From Colwellia sp. M166 (lineage in GTDB: Bacteria; Pseudomonadota; Gammaproteobacteria; Enterobacterales; Alteromonadaceae), in assembly GCF_024585285.1 (NCBI RefSeq), contig NZ_CP040755.1, positions 3,782,001 through 3,846,000 of the forward strand: DNA of 64,000 bases, written 5' to 3'. The notes under the pieces are model-generated. The model saw only the letters and a program-made list of their open reading frames with translations, did not search any database and had not been told where the DNA came from. Positions within the stretch are counted from its first letter, which is position 1. Every line of letters begins with the position of its first letter. The translations under genes were made by a program, and so were the position numbers. Positions 8,471 to 16,637 of the stretch are shown piece after piece.

Positions 8471-9265
8471 TTAAATAAGGTTAATCATCATTGGCCGCCA
8501 TTTATTTTTAATAGCCGTAATTTCACCCCTTTGCTCTAATTTTTTCATGGCATTGATCAGGATATTGACGGTGCTTTTGTCCGTATTTAAGCTACATGCA
8601 AAGTAAAAATCTAATGCCAACTCTTTTAAAAAAAGTTGATTTTTGTATTTAGCTGCTTCGGTTGAGTTCTGCACTCTATTATTCAACAGGTCGTCATTAA
8701 GTACGACTAAATCAATCTGTCTACTGGGTATTTCGAGTAACTTTAGTAGTGAATCGTAGTTATTCATCACATAAAGATTTTTATTTTCTACAAAGCCTTT
8801 TGATAATAAGAAATGATGGCTAACATCATCCTTTATGACGGCAATTTTATAATTTTTGGCTTGTGTCAAATTGGTGACTACAATTTTGTTACTTTTTAAA
8901 GCATATAATGAAGCAGTACTTGTAGCAATATGACCAATCCATTGAAAAAGTGCTTTACGTTGTGGGATATGTGCAAGCGAATAAATACAGCTGTTTTTTT
9001 CGTGCAATGCGCTGTTATATGACAATGACCAAGGGTTAGCAGTTAAACTATAAGGAAGCTTTGCTTCTTTTAACACCGCCTTAATTATCTCGGTTGATAA
9101 GCCAGCAATGTTTTTGCCATTGACGATTTGAAAAGGGGCTAAATGCTCGGTCACAATATTTATATTTGCTGAAACCACACTGTTGCAAAAAAATATTACC
9201 GATAACACAAAACTATTGATGAGTTTATTTTTGACTGTTCTGAACAAACAAAAATCCCTTGGCAT
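8471..9265 (-). CDS. Periplasmic substrate-binding protein, amino-acid-type (SBP_bac_3)
   Basis: 264 aa protein with a signal peptide (hydrophobic stretch about residues 14-33, cleavage near VVSA-NI) and the fold of extracellular solute-binding proteins family 3. NIVTEHLAPFQIVNGKNIAGL is the usual N-terminal lobe start and RGEITAIKNKWR the usual end. A better start may be TTG at 9247, which has AAGGGA 7 nt upstream and gives a cleaner signal peptide. No ABC permease or ATPase gene is adjacent. Stand-alone proteins of this kind are common in Alteromonadales and their ligands are mostly unknown. Confidence 0.8.
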   Translation of the reverse strand: MPRDFCLFRTVKNKLINSFVLSVIFFCNSVVSANINIVTEHLAPFQIVNGKNIAGLSTEIIKAVLKEAKLPYSLTANPWSLSYNSALHEKNSCIYSLAHIPQRKALFQWIGHIATSTASLYALKSNKIVVTNLTQAKNYKIAVIKDDVSHHFLLSKGFVENKNLYVMNNYDSLLKLLEIPSRQIDLVVLNDDLLNNRVQNSTEAAKYKNQLFLKELALDFYFACSLNTDKSTVNILINAMKKLEQRGEITAIKNKWRPMMINLI

Positions 9266-9361
9266 TAAGCTTTAATAATCGTAAACGAGCAGATTATAGC
9301 GAGTTATCGTTAGAGTATTTAGCAAATACATCGTTAATCAGTACCAACAGCAGTTAATCAT

Positions 9362-9389
9362 AAAAAAAAAGCCCAGTCAAAGACTGGGC
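9362..9389 (-). terminator. Intrinsic terminator of the ibpA-type gene
   Basis: An 8-bp stem (GCCCAGTC/GACTGGGC) with a 3-nt loop is followed on the minus strand by nine T residues, about 30 nt past the heat-shock gene stop. A textbook rho-independent terminator. Confidence 0.9.
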
Positions 9390-9422
9390 AAAATAAAGGA
9401 GGGAAGTAATTACATAATAGCC

Positions 9423-9890
9423 TTAACTCTTTTGCTCTATGCCTTTTGGCTGCATAAGGCTTTTACCATTAATAGCTATTTTTCTTGGCTTTAACGCTTC
9501 CGGTATTTCTCGCTCTAAATCTATGTGTAATAAACCATGTTTTATAAAAGCCCCGATGACTTTTACATGGTCGCCTAATTGAAATCTGCGTTCAAAGTTG
9601 CGCTCGGCAATGCCTTGATGCAAAAACTTACGTTCTGTATTGTTACTATCACTCGATTTTGTACCTGTAACAATAAGGGTGTCTTGCTTTGATTCAATAT
9701 CAAGCTCTTCTTCTGCAAACCCAGCTATTGCCATGGTTATACGGTATTGATCTTCCGCGAGTAACTCAACGTTATACGGAGGATAAGAAGATTGTTTGTC
9801 TGCTCTTGAAGCTTTATCGATTAATCCAGCTAAGTGATCAAAGCCAATAAATGAGCGGTAAAGTGGGCTGAAATCTGTAGTTGTACGCAT
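9423..9890 (-). CDS. ibpA: Small heat-shock protein, Hsp20/IbpA family
   Basis: 155 aa alpha-crystallin-type holdase that binds unfolding proteins in the cytoplasm. The N-terminus (DFSPLYRSFIGFDHL) and the core (PPYNVELLAEDQYRITMAIAGF, GIAERNFERRFQLGDHV, GLLHIDLEREIPEA) are those of IbpA/IbpB; the C-terminal IAIN corresponds to the IxI-type oligomerisation motif region. It is monocistronic, with its own terminator. Upstream are a sigma32-like promoter and a hairpin that hides the ribosome-binding site (separate entries), both fitting heat induction. Confidence 0.95.
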   Translation of the reverse strand: MRTTTDFSPLYRSFIGFDHLAGLIDKASRADKQSSYPPYNVELLAEDQYRITMAIAGFAEEELDIESKQDTLIVTGTKSSDSNNTERKFLHQGIAERNFERRFQLGDHVKVIGAFIKHGLLHIDLEREIPEALKPRKIAINGKSLMQPKGIEQKS

Positions 9891-9894
9891 AATT

Positions 9895-9921
9895 CATATC
9901 CTATTAAAGTTTAGCAATATG
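9895..9921 (-). promoter_or_regulatory. ROSE-type RNA thermometer hairpin masking the ibpA ribosome site
   Basis: On the transcript strand, CAUAUUGCUA (9921-9912) pairs with UAGGAUAUG (9903-9895) across an 8-nt loop. All nine base pairs form if the G of UUGCU is bulged opposite the AGGA Shine-Dalgarno. This is the defining geometry of ROSE elements: U(U/C)GCU against the SD with a bulged G. The start codon is at 9890. The stem is AU-rich and contains a U-G pair, so it should melt easily. The pairing is seen directly; thermosensing is inferred from the family. Confidence 0.8.
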
Positions 9922-10212
9922 TTGTCTCTGTCAATAGTTCGTGATGCTAAAACCAGCTTATGCTGCGAATTAATACATCTGAAATTTATAATGCTCAGAG
10001 TGTTAAAATGCCTTTCAATATTGAACAGGCGGTTAATGTAGACCCTATTGGCGACTACACTATTAAAGATGGGATTGATGGATTTAAATTCAAGAGAAAT
10101 GCTAAAATAAATCAAATATTATTTTTAAGTTATTGTTTTTGTGAGTGTATTTTTTAGTAGTAAGAGCCAATGTTTGTATTAGCTCTTATTGTGTTATAGC
10201 AGCATTAAATAG
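9922..10212 (-). promoter_or_regulatory. ibpA 5' leader with a sigma32-type promoter
   Basis: On the minus strand, TTTCTCTTGAA (10099-10089) and CCCATCTTT (10073-10065) stand 15 nt apart, a close match to the sigma32 (RpoH) consensus CTTGAA/CCCCAT. Transcription would start near 10058 and give a leader of about 165 nt that ends in the thermometer hairpin. A plus-strand frame of 65 codons at 9960-10157 has no ribosome site and is not considered a gene. The part nearest 10212 holds an AAGAGC/GCTCTT hairpin that may mark the end of the tpx transcript. Confidence 0.75.
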
Positions 10213-10881
10213 TTAATTTAATGCTTCTATCGTTGCATCTTCAGTAGGTGCTACTAGCTGACTTAATGATTTTAATTTTGTTAAAGCGGTGTCGTAATCT
10301 GGGTGTTGAGAAATATTGCTGACTAATTCTTTATAAGCAATTTTGCCATCAGTATCTATGATAAATATTGCCCGAGTTAACAAGCCCATATCTTTAATCA
10401 GCAAGCCATAATTTTGGCCAAAACTACGCCATACGGCATCAGATAAAACTTTTATATTTTCGACTTTTTCGGTTTTACAAAATCGCTTTTGAGCAAAAGG
10501 TAGGTCGTTACTAATGGTTAGCATAACTACATCTGTGGGTAAATTTGTGACTTCTTCATTAAAGCGTTTAGTCTGAATAGAACAAACACCAGTATCTAAA
10601 CTCGGCACGACTGAAATTAATACGGCTTTATCTTTAAATTCGGCCAAAGTTACCGGAGAAAATGACTCAGTGACTACTTTAAAATTAGGTGCGATATCGC
10701 CTAAATTTACTTGATTACCAAGTAAGGTAACGAACTTATTGCCTGCCATCACTAAATTGGTGGTTTCTGTTAGCTCTTCGGCTGAAGCCGAAAACATAAA
10801 TAACGCGCTAAGTAGTATAATTGTCGGTAGTTTTGAAATATTCATCATTAGATAGTTTACTGAGGGTAAAATATTGTTCAA
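10213..10881 (-). CDS. tpx: Thiol peroxidase with N-terminal export signal (atypical 2-Cys peroxiredoxin)
   Basis: 222 aa. Residues from about 50 onward match Tpx: the peroxidatic Cys sits in SLDTGVCSIQTKRF and the resolving Cys in KRFCKTEKVENIKVLSD. It reduces hydrogen peroxide and organic peroxides, normally with thioredoxin. Unlike the usual Tpx (about 168 aa) it begins with a hydrophobic segment ending SASAEE, a probable signal peptide. The start is a TTG at 10881 with AAGG just upstream; ATGs at 10848 and 10845 are alternatives that still keep the signal. Export implies a periplasmic reductant or a lipid-peroxide role. Confidence 0.88.
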   Translation of the reverse strand: MNNILPSVNYLMMNISKLPTIILLSALFMFSASAEELTETTNLVMAGNKFVTLLGNQVNLGDIAPNFKVVTESFSPVTLAEFKDKAVLISVVPSLDTGVCSIQTKRFNEEVTNLPTDVVMLTISNDLPFAQKRFCKTEKVENIKVLSDAVWRSFGQNYGLLIKDMGLLTRAIFIIDTDGKIAYKELVSNISQHPDYDTALTKLKSLSQLVAPTEDATIEALN

Positions 10882-11053
10882 GCTTACCTTTGTGTAATAA
10901 AAAATGCGAATAAAAGGTGTTTTATTTTTAAAATGGTACTATTTTTGATTATAATAGCGCCATTACCTATCGAGCGTATGTATTGCTAAATATATCTTGC
11001 TGGGAAAATCGATTGAACACTCTTTTTACATAGCAACCTAGGGTTTTTCCTCT

Positions 11054-12196
11054 ATGCCAACAGCTTTACTCATTTGTGATGATTCCAATATGGCGCGAAA
11101 ACAAGTCGCGCGCTCACTCCCTGATGGTTGGGATGTCGAGATAACTTTTGCCAGTAATGGTGTTGAGGGAATAGCGGCAATTAAGGAAGGTAAAGGCGAT
11201 GTACTGTTGCTTGATTTAAACATGCCAGAAATGGATGGCTATCAAGTATTAGAAACAATATTGCAACAAGACTTGCCAACCTTAGTTATTGTTATATCTG
11301 GTGATATTCAGCCAGAAGCACATCAACGGGTGAAAAGTTTAGGTGCTTTAGATTTCATTAAAAAACCAGTCGATAAAAATAAGCTCACTGAAATATTAAC
11401 TACTTATGGGGTATTTAATAAAAATGATCTTATTATTCGCCAAGCCCAAGCCCAAGCCCAAGCCCAAGCTTCTGAGCTTAAAAGCATTAGTTCGGTAAAC
11501 GATGACCTTATATCGGTACTGGCCCCTGAGACGAAAGTAGAGCAGGCTAAAGATAAAATTAAGCTTGAAGAACTGGATAAGCCTGAGCAATCAACGATTA
11601 AAATTGATAGTGATATGCTTGATTGTTATCAAGAAATTGCAAATGTTGCGATGGGACGAGCCGGCGATCTACTGGCGCGTTTACTGGATGTTTTTGTTGT
11701 TCTTCCAATCCCTAATGTTAATTTTATTGAAGTTAGCGAACTAACCATGGCACTTTCAGATGTTGAAAGTAAAGAGAAAACCTCTGGTATCTGCCAAGGG
11801 TTTATCGGGGCTGGGATCTCAGGAGAGGCATTACTTATTCTTAATGATTCAAGTTTTAAAGATGTCGCATCACTAATGAAATATGATCAAGCACTTGATA
11901 ATAATATTGAATTAGAGCTACTAATGGATTTAGCTAATTTACTGATTGGTGCTTGTTTAAGTGGTATTTCTGCACAACTTGATATGTCATTTAGCCAAGG
12001 CCATCCAGTTGTATTAGGACAACATAGAAAAATTGCTGAATTAATTGCCACGAATACCAATAAGTGGAAAAAAACTCTCGCGATAGAAATTAGCTATAGT
12101 ATCGAAAATTACCCAATTAAATGTGAACTGTTATTACTCTTTACTGAAGAGTCAGTCACTACCCTTAATAATAAAATTGCTTATTTGTTGGATTAA
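11054..12196 (+). CDS. Response regulator-CheC/CheX phosphatase fusion
   Basis: 380 aa. A CheY-like receiver (residues 1-120) has the acidic pair D9/D10, phospho-acceptor D54 in LLLDLNMPEMDG and K104 in FIKKP. A Gln-Ala repeat linker follows. The C-terminal domain, from about residue 190, resembles CheC/CheX phosphatases, with helices YQEIANVAMGRAGDLLA and ELLMDLANLLIGACLSG placing the E..N catalytic pairs. Its stop is 2 nt before the diguanylate cyclase start, so the pair forms one signalling unit. The likely role is phosphate-controlled regulation of c-di-GMP output, with no cognate kinase nearby. Confidence 0.87.
   Translation: MPTALLICDDSNMARKQVARSLPDGWDVEITFASNGVEGIAAIKEGKGDVLLLDLNMPEMDGYQVLETILQQDLPTLVIVISGDIQPEAHQRVKSLGALDFIKKPVDKNKLTEILTTYGVFNKNDLIIRQAQAQAQAQASELKSISSVNDDLISVLAPETKVEQAKDKIKLEELDKPEQSTIKIDSDMLDCYQEIANVAMGRAGDLLARLLDVFVVLPIPNVNFIEVSELTMALSDVESKEKTSGICQGFIGAGISGEALLILNDSSFKDVASLMKYDQALDNNIELELLMDLANLLIGACLSGISAQLDMSFSQGHPVVLGQHRKIAELIATNTNKWKKTLAIEISYSIENYPIKCELLLLFTEESVTTLNNKIAYLLD
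11441..11470 (+). repeat. In-frame hexanucleotide repeat coding Gln-Ala x5
   Basis: Five copies of a CAAGCC unit (the last ends GCT) encode alternating Gln-Ala in the linker between receiver and CheC domain. The unit length is a multiple of three, so copy-number changes would alter linker length without breaking the frame. Confidence 0.9.
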
Positions 12197-12198
12197 TC

Positions 12199-13161
12199 AT
12201 GTCAATGCAAACAGAACAGTTAAATGAATTACATTGGTTAATGGAAATGCTCCATACCATTGATGTTGGCTTGGTCGTACTTGATCGTGATTATAGTATT
12301 CAAATATGGAATGGTTTTATGGAAAACCATAGTGGCTTGTTGCCACGTGAGGTTAAAGGCCAAGTATTATTTGATCTTTTTGATGAGATCCCTGAAGACT
12401 GGTTTCGTCGTAAAGCAGAGTCGGTCTTTTTATTAAAGAACAAAGCTTTTACTATTTGGGAACAACGCCCATATGTTTTTAAGTTTAATAACTATCGCCC
12501 GATCACCGGTACCGCTGACTTTATGTATCAGAACACCACCTTTATTCCTTTGATGTCGACAACGGGGCAAGTTTCTCACTTATGCTTGTTAGTTTACGAT
12601 GTTACAGATAATGCCACTCATAAGAAACAGTTAGAAAAAGTTAATGCTGATTTAGCTATTTTGAGCCAAACCGATGGTTTGACGCAATTGTTCAATCGTA
12701 ACCATTGGCAGCATTGCCTTGAAGCTGAGTTTAAGCGCTATGCTCGTAGCCAACACTCAAGCAGTTTAGTGATGCTAGATATTGACCACTTTAAGGCGGT
12801 TAATGATAGTTATGGCCATTTGGTAGGGGATGATGTTATACGCCATTTAGCAAAGCTTATCCGTGAACAAGTACGAGAAACTGATATCTCAGGGCGTTAT
12901 GGGGGGGAAGAGTTTGTCGTGCTATTAGCTGATACTGCTCTTGATGATGCGGTTGTCTTTGCTGAACGTCTGCGTAAAACAGTTGAAGAATCTGTGGTTA
13001 TTTATAATGATATTGAAATTAAATATACCATTAGCTTAGGTATTGCAGAGGTTGAATCATCATTTAGTACGGTATCACATTGGCTTGAACATGCTGATGA
13101 TGCTTTATATAAATCAAAAGAAAATGGCCGTAATAGGGTCACCGTACATAAAAAATCATAA
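12199..13161 (+). CDS. PAS-GGDEF diguanylate cyclase
   Basis: 320 aa. An N-terminal PAS-like domain (about residues 10-130; LVVLDRDYSIQIWNGFMENH) precedes a GGDEF domain (about 150-318). The intact active-site loop is SGRYGGEEF, and an RETD inhibitory site sits five residues before it, so product inhibition by c-di-GMP is expected. LVMLDIDHFKAVNDSYGH gives the metal-binding Asp. No transmembrane segment is visible. It is translated immediately after the response regulator-CheC gene, which likely regulates it. A terminator follows directly. Confidence 0.93.
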   Translation: MSMQTEQLNELHWLMEMLHTIDVGLVVLDRDYSIQIWNGFMENHSGLLPREVKGQVLFDLFDEIPEDWFRRKAESVFLLKNKAFTIWEQRPYVFKFNNYRPITGTADFMYQNTTFIPLMSTTGQVSHLCLLVYDVTDNATHKKQLEKVNADLAILSQTDGLTQLFNRNHWQHCLEAEFKRYARSQHSSSLVMLDIDHFKAVNDSYGHLVGDDVIRHLAKLIREQVRETDISGRYGGEEFVVLLADTALDDAVVFAERLRKTVEESVVIYNDIEIKYTISLGIAEVESSFSTVSHWLEHADDALYKSKENGRNRVTVHKKS

Positions 13162-13165
13162 AGAA

Positions 13166-13193
13166 AACAAAAAAAGCCCGTAAGGGCTTTTTA
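13166..13193. terminator. Bidirectional intrinsic terminator
   Basis: AAAAAGCCC, loop GTAA, GGGCTTTTT, five nt after the diguanylate cyclase stop. The A and T tracts would let it serve both the plus-strand pair and the convergent VanZ gene. Confidence 0.88.
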
Positions 13194-13232
13194 ATTGACT
13201 TTAAAAAATCATGTTTCATTTCAAAGACCAAT

Positions 13233-13604
13233 TTAAGCACCTTGATGCTTTGTCGGTGCCAACCACAATATGGCTTGCGCTATTATTACCGCTAAAAATA
13301 CGCCACCGGTATTTGCCAGCATATCTAACCATTCACCATAGCGATTAACATAGGGCTGAATTAACTCGATTAATCCGCTCCATAGGATAAAAAACAAGGC
13401 AAATGCTAGCCAGTATTTAGGACGACGTAATGCCGTGGGGAGCATTAAGGCGCAGTAGGCAATAAAATGATGGGTTTTGTCGCTACCGGGTGCTGCCGGC
13501 AGATGTTCGACCGGAAATAATGAGCCTACGGTGATTAATATTAAAATAATCACCGTTATTGCTTGCCAAAATTGTTTAATAAAGTTTGTTATTGAAAGCA
13601 CCAT
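13233..13604 (-). CDS. VanZ-family small membrane protein
   Basis: 123 aa integral membrane protein with about four hydrophobic segments. The central SDKTHHFIAYCALM and LIELIQPYVNRYGEWLDMLANTGG are typical of VanZ-like proteins. The function of this group is not defined in Gram-negative bacteria; the name comes from a teicoplanin-resistance accessory gene. It lies 2 nt downstream of the amidohydrolase gene and is probably co-transcribed with it. Confidence 0.82.
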   Translation of the reverse strand: MVLSITNFIKQFWQAITVIILILITVGSLFPVEHLPAAPGSDKTHHFIAYCALMLPTALRRPKYWLAFALFFILWSGLIELIQPYVNRYGEWLDMLANTGGVFLAVIIAQAILWLAPTKHQGA

Positions 13605-13606
13605 AA

Positions 13607-15268
13607 TTATTTTTTATATACTAATTTGCCATTTACCCAGGTTTTATTGACGGTAATTTTCCAAATATCCTGCTCAGGCATGGTAAATAAATTTTGCTCT
13701 AGTAAAACAAAATCTGCTTTTTTACCTGTGGCAAGACTACCAATGATTTGTTCTTGATGACCGGCATAAGCAGCATCTAAGGTAAAGCTTCTAAAAGCTT
13801 CTAGTGGTGTCATTTTTTCATCAGCAAACCATCCATCTTTCGGGCTATTACTATGATCTTGGCGAGTAATCGAAGCATGTAAGCCATAAAATGGGTTGGG
13901 TGACTCCACGGGAAAATCTGAACCTGCCGCAATAATCGCATTAGCAGCAAGCAGTTTTCTCCAAGCATAAGCACCTAGTATTCTACTTGGGCCTATTCGA
14001 TCTTGAGCCATGTTTTTATCACTAGTGGCATGTGTTGCCTGCATGGCTGCAATGACTCCAAGCTCTGAAAACCTTGGAATATCTTCTAATCGCAATACTT
14101 GTGCATGTTCAACACGGTGTCGAAGCGCTTTGGTGTCAGTTGCTTTAATTTGCGCTTCATAAGTATCGAGTACTAATTTATTTGCATTATCGCCAATGGC
14201 ATGGCTATTCACTTGAAAACCCAGCTTCATTGAGGTGTTAACTAGCTGTTGAAACTCTTTTGGTGTGTTTAGTAATAGGCCTTTATGACCCGAATGATCA
14301 GAATAATCTTCAATGAGTGCCGCGCCACGACTGCCTAGCGCACCATCAGCTTGAATTTTTACGCTGTTGAACGTGAACATATCGTCTTTACTGCGGAATT
14401 GGCCTTTTGTTAAGGTTTCTTGCCAATTAGCTGACGGTAAATACAACATGGCATTAACCCTAATACTCATGGCATTTTCTTGGCTAAGTTCTTTAAAAGC
14501 ATTTAAATTATCAGTATCAATACCGGCATCATGCACGCTCGTTAGGCCATAACTTGCCAGTGAATCCATGGCTTTGATTAATACTTGCTTTTGTTGTTTG
14601 ATACTAAGTGGAGCAATACTGTTGTCAATAAGTGCCATAGCATTATCGATGAAAACCCCCGTAGGGAGACCATTTTCATCTTTGATAATCTCACCACCTT
14701 CAGGTGATAAGGTGGCTTTATTGATGCCAGCTATCGCCATAGCTTTTGAGTTGGCCCAACCGGCATGACCATCAATACGCTTTAACCAAACCGGCTGATT
14801 TGGAAATAAAACATCTAAACTTTTGGCGCTGGGAAAAGTATTACTCGGCCATTGTGTCTGGTTCCAACCCCGGCCTTGTATCCAGGTTAATTCAGTGTTG
14901 GATTTTGCATAGCTAAAGGTTCTATTAACCGCATCTTGTTCTGAAATGCTATTAACTAAGTCTGCGCGTAGTAAGCTTAAGCCGTAGTTTAAGATATGGC
15001 CATGGGAGTCAATCAAACCAGGGAGTAAGGTTTTTCCTTGGCCATCAATAATGTTTATATTTTTACTTGTGGGTAGTGGGTCTGCCCCAGTGTAAAGCTG
15101 ATCAATTTTATCGTCAGTAAAAGTAATAGCGGTAAAGCGCTCCAAGGCATTGTTGGTGATTGTATAGCCTTGAATATTTTTAATTAAGGTGGTTTTTGCT
15201 AAAACTATTGTCGGGCTTATTGCCGCTAATAATAGTACGGCTTTTATTGCGTAGGATAAGGTTTTCAT
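13607..15268 (-). CDS. Exported YtcJ-like amidohydrolase (amidohydrolase family 3)
   Basis: About 553 aa from the chosen start. The ATG at 15268 is preferred over 15307 because it has AAGGAAG 4 nt upstream and begins directly with a signal peptide (KTLSYAIKAVLLLAAIS...). Metal-binding features are LIDSHGHILN, SHAIGDNANK, HRVEHAQVL and AAGSDFPVE. The family contains N-substituted formamide deformylases and other amide hydrolases. The substrate is unknown. Location is periplasmic or, less likely, membrane-anchored. Confidence 0.88.
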   Translation of the reverse strand: MKTLSYAIKAVLLLAAISPTIVLAKTTLIKNIQGYTITNNALERFTAITFTDDKIDQLYTGADPLPTSKNINIIDGQGKTLLPGLIDSHGHILNYGLSLLRADLVNSISEQDAVNRTFSYAKSNTELTWIQGRGWNQTQWPSNTFPSAKSLDVLFPNQPVWLKRIDGHAGWANSKAMAIAGINKATLSPEGGEIIKDENGLPTGVFIDNAMALIDNSIAPLSIKQQKQVLIKAMDSLASYGLTSVHDAGIDTDNLNAFKELSQENAMSIRVNAMLYLPSANWQETLTKGQFRSKDDMFTFNSVKIQADGALGSRGAALIEDYSDHSGHKGLLLNTPKEFQQLVNTSMKLGFQVNSHAIGDNANKLVLDTYEAQIKATDTKALRHRVEHAQVLRLEDIPRFSELGVIAAMQATHATSDKNMAQDRIGPSRILGAYAWRKLLAANAIIAAGSDFPVESPNPFYGLHASITRQDHSNSPKDGWFADEKMTPLEAFRSFTLDAAYAGHQEQIIGSLATGKKADFVLLEQNLFTMPEQDIWKITVNKTWVNGKLVYKK

Positions 15269-15352
15269 CAGGCTTCCTTTTTCTTTGAATATTAGCATGA
15301 AAAACAATGAAAACTTTAGTTTTGGTAAAAATGCGGCATGTTGTAAGGAAAA

Positions 15353-15378
15353 AATAAAAGGCCCGATAGGGCCCTTAT
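15353..15378 (-). terminator. Intrinsic terminator of the ABC export operon
   Basis: GGGCC, loop TATC, GGCCC with flanking A/T-rich arms, followed on the minus strand by TTTTATTTTTT. It begins about 18 nt past the last permease stop. Confidence 0.85.
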
Positions 15379-15395
15379 AATTTGAACGTTATTGT

Positions 15396-16616
15396 TTATA
15401 TCGTTCTGGTTGCCGTTGCTGGCGCGATCATTGCGGCTTTTCGTGCCGGATATAGCACAGCTAATTGCCCAACAATAAACAGCGTGATAACACCAAAAGC
15501 GACTAACTGAAAACTGATAGGCGATAAGTTAAAAGTGTTAACTAGCCACATATTCAGTGCAACGGCACCAAAGCAACCAATAATGATGCCAAACGTTGAA
15601 ATAATGAAGTTCTCCATCATAAAGTAGCGCATTATTTGTCCTTTGGTCGCGCCAAGAGCTCGGCGAGTACCTATTTGCTTCGTACGACGATTGATACTAA
15701 AAATAGCAAGCCCAACAATGCCAAAACCGGTAATTAAGGTTAAGGTTATCACTACCGTGGTTAAGATTTTATTAGTAGCGTTATGTTGACGATAGCTACG
15801 CTCGCGGGTGTCTTCAACCGTTGTTACCCGACGAATAATACGTTCTTTATCGTTCTCGGCTAAGGCTTTTTCAATTACTGGCATTAACTCATCACGACGT
15901 CCTGCTTCGGTGCGAATAAAATAATAACTACCTTTAGATTCGCGTTGAAAGGGCACTAACATACTACGCTCAACGCCATTCCAGCCATTCCATGGTGCTT
16001 GTAATGCCTCGATAATGCCGATAATTTGTATTGGTTGTGTTTGTGATATATAAACGGTTTTTCCAACAGCAGATTGCCAGTTATCAGGATATAAATTTTC
16101 TGCAAAAGCTTGAGTGATGATGGTTTTTGCTGGCCAAGTTGATTGTCCTTCTTTACGTAATTCAACGTCTTCTGGCGTAAAATTACTACCCGCAATCAAG
16201 GTTAAGCCCATGCTGTTAATGGCATGATCATCAACCATGTATATTGCTGTGCCTACAGCATCTTTATCTTCACCGGACTCGTGTTGTAAGGCCATCGACC
16301 AACCACTGCTACTTAAAGGGATGGCATTGATTTGGATAGCATCGACAACACCAGGGGTGTTACGAATAGTATGTAGGTCGGTTTGTAAGTGTGCTTGAAT
16401 ATTATAATTTTGACCAAAAACGGTATTGGTAAGATAAAAGCTGTTGGCTTCATCTAAACCGCTTTTGCGCTGCATTTGTTGCTGACGGTCTTGGATCATA
16501 AATATTGCATTAACCATAATGGTCATGGTTAATGCTATTTGCAACGCGATAAGCAATGCCCCGATTTTATTACGTGCTAATGCACGCAGTATCAGTCCTG
16601 TTTCTAACATAATCAT
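15396..16616 (-). CDS. MacB/FtsX-type ABC transporter permease
   Basis: 406 aa. One N-terminal transmembrane helix, a large periplasmic MacB_PCD-like domain (about residues 45-270), then three C-terminal helices of the FtsX domain (TRRALGATKGQIMRYFMMEN is the cytoplasmic coupling motif). It is the last gene of adaptor-ATPase-permease-permease. Such systems move amphipathic compounds or peptides from the inner membrane or periplasm rather than importing nutrients. The N-terminal region may begin at the second Met (residue 3). Confidence 0.9.
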   Translation of the reverse strand: MIMLETGLILRALARNKIGALLIALQIALTMTIMVNAIFMIQDRQQQMQRKSGLDEANSFYLTNTVFGQNYNIQAHLQTDLHTIRNTPGVVDAIQINAIPLSSSGWSMALQHESGEDKDAVGTAIYMVDDHAINSMGLTLIAGSNFTPEDVELRKEGQSTWPAKTIITQAFAENLYPDNWQSAVGKTVYISQTQPIQIIGIIEALQAPWNGWNGVERSMLVPFQRESKGSYYFIRTEAGRRDELMPVIEKALAENDKERIIRRVTTVEDTRERSYRQHNATNKILTTVVITLTLITGFGIVGLAIFSINRRTKQIGTRRALGATKGQIMRYFMMENFIISTFGIIIGCFGAVALNMWLVNTFNLSPISFQLVAFGVITLFIVGQLAVLYPARKAAMIAPATATRTI

Positions 16617-16637
16617 TTCCTACTTTATCTACTAAGC

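Noticed and set aside
9960..10157. 65-codon plus-strand frame in the ibpA leader
   Set aside because: It has no ribosome site, lies antisense to the promoter and leader of ibpA, and has no recognisable composition or family.
11396..11590. Minus-strand frame across the Gln-Ala repeat
   Set aside because: It is a low-complexity shadow (Leu-Gly repeats) of the response regulator gene, produced by the hexanucleotide array.
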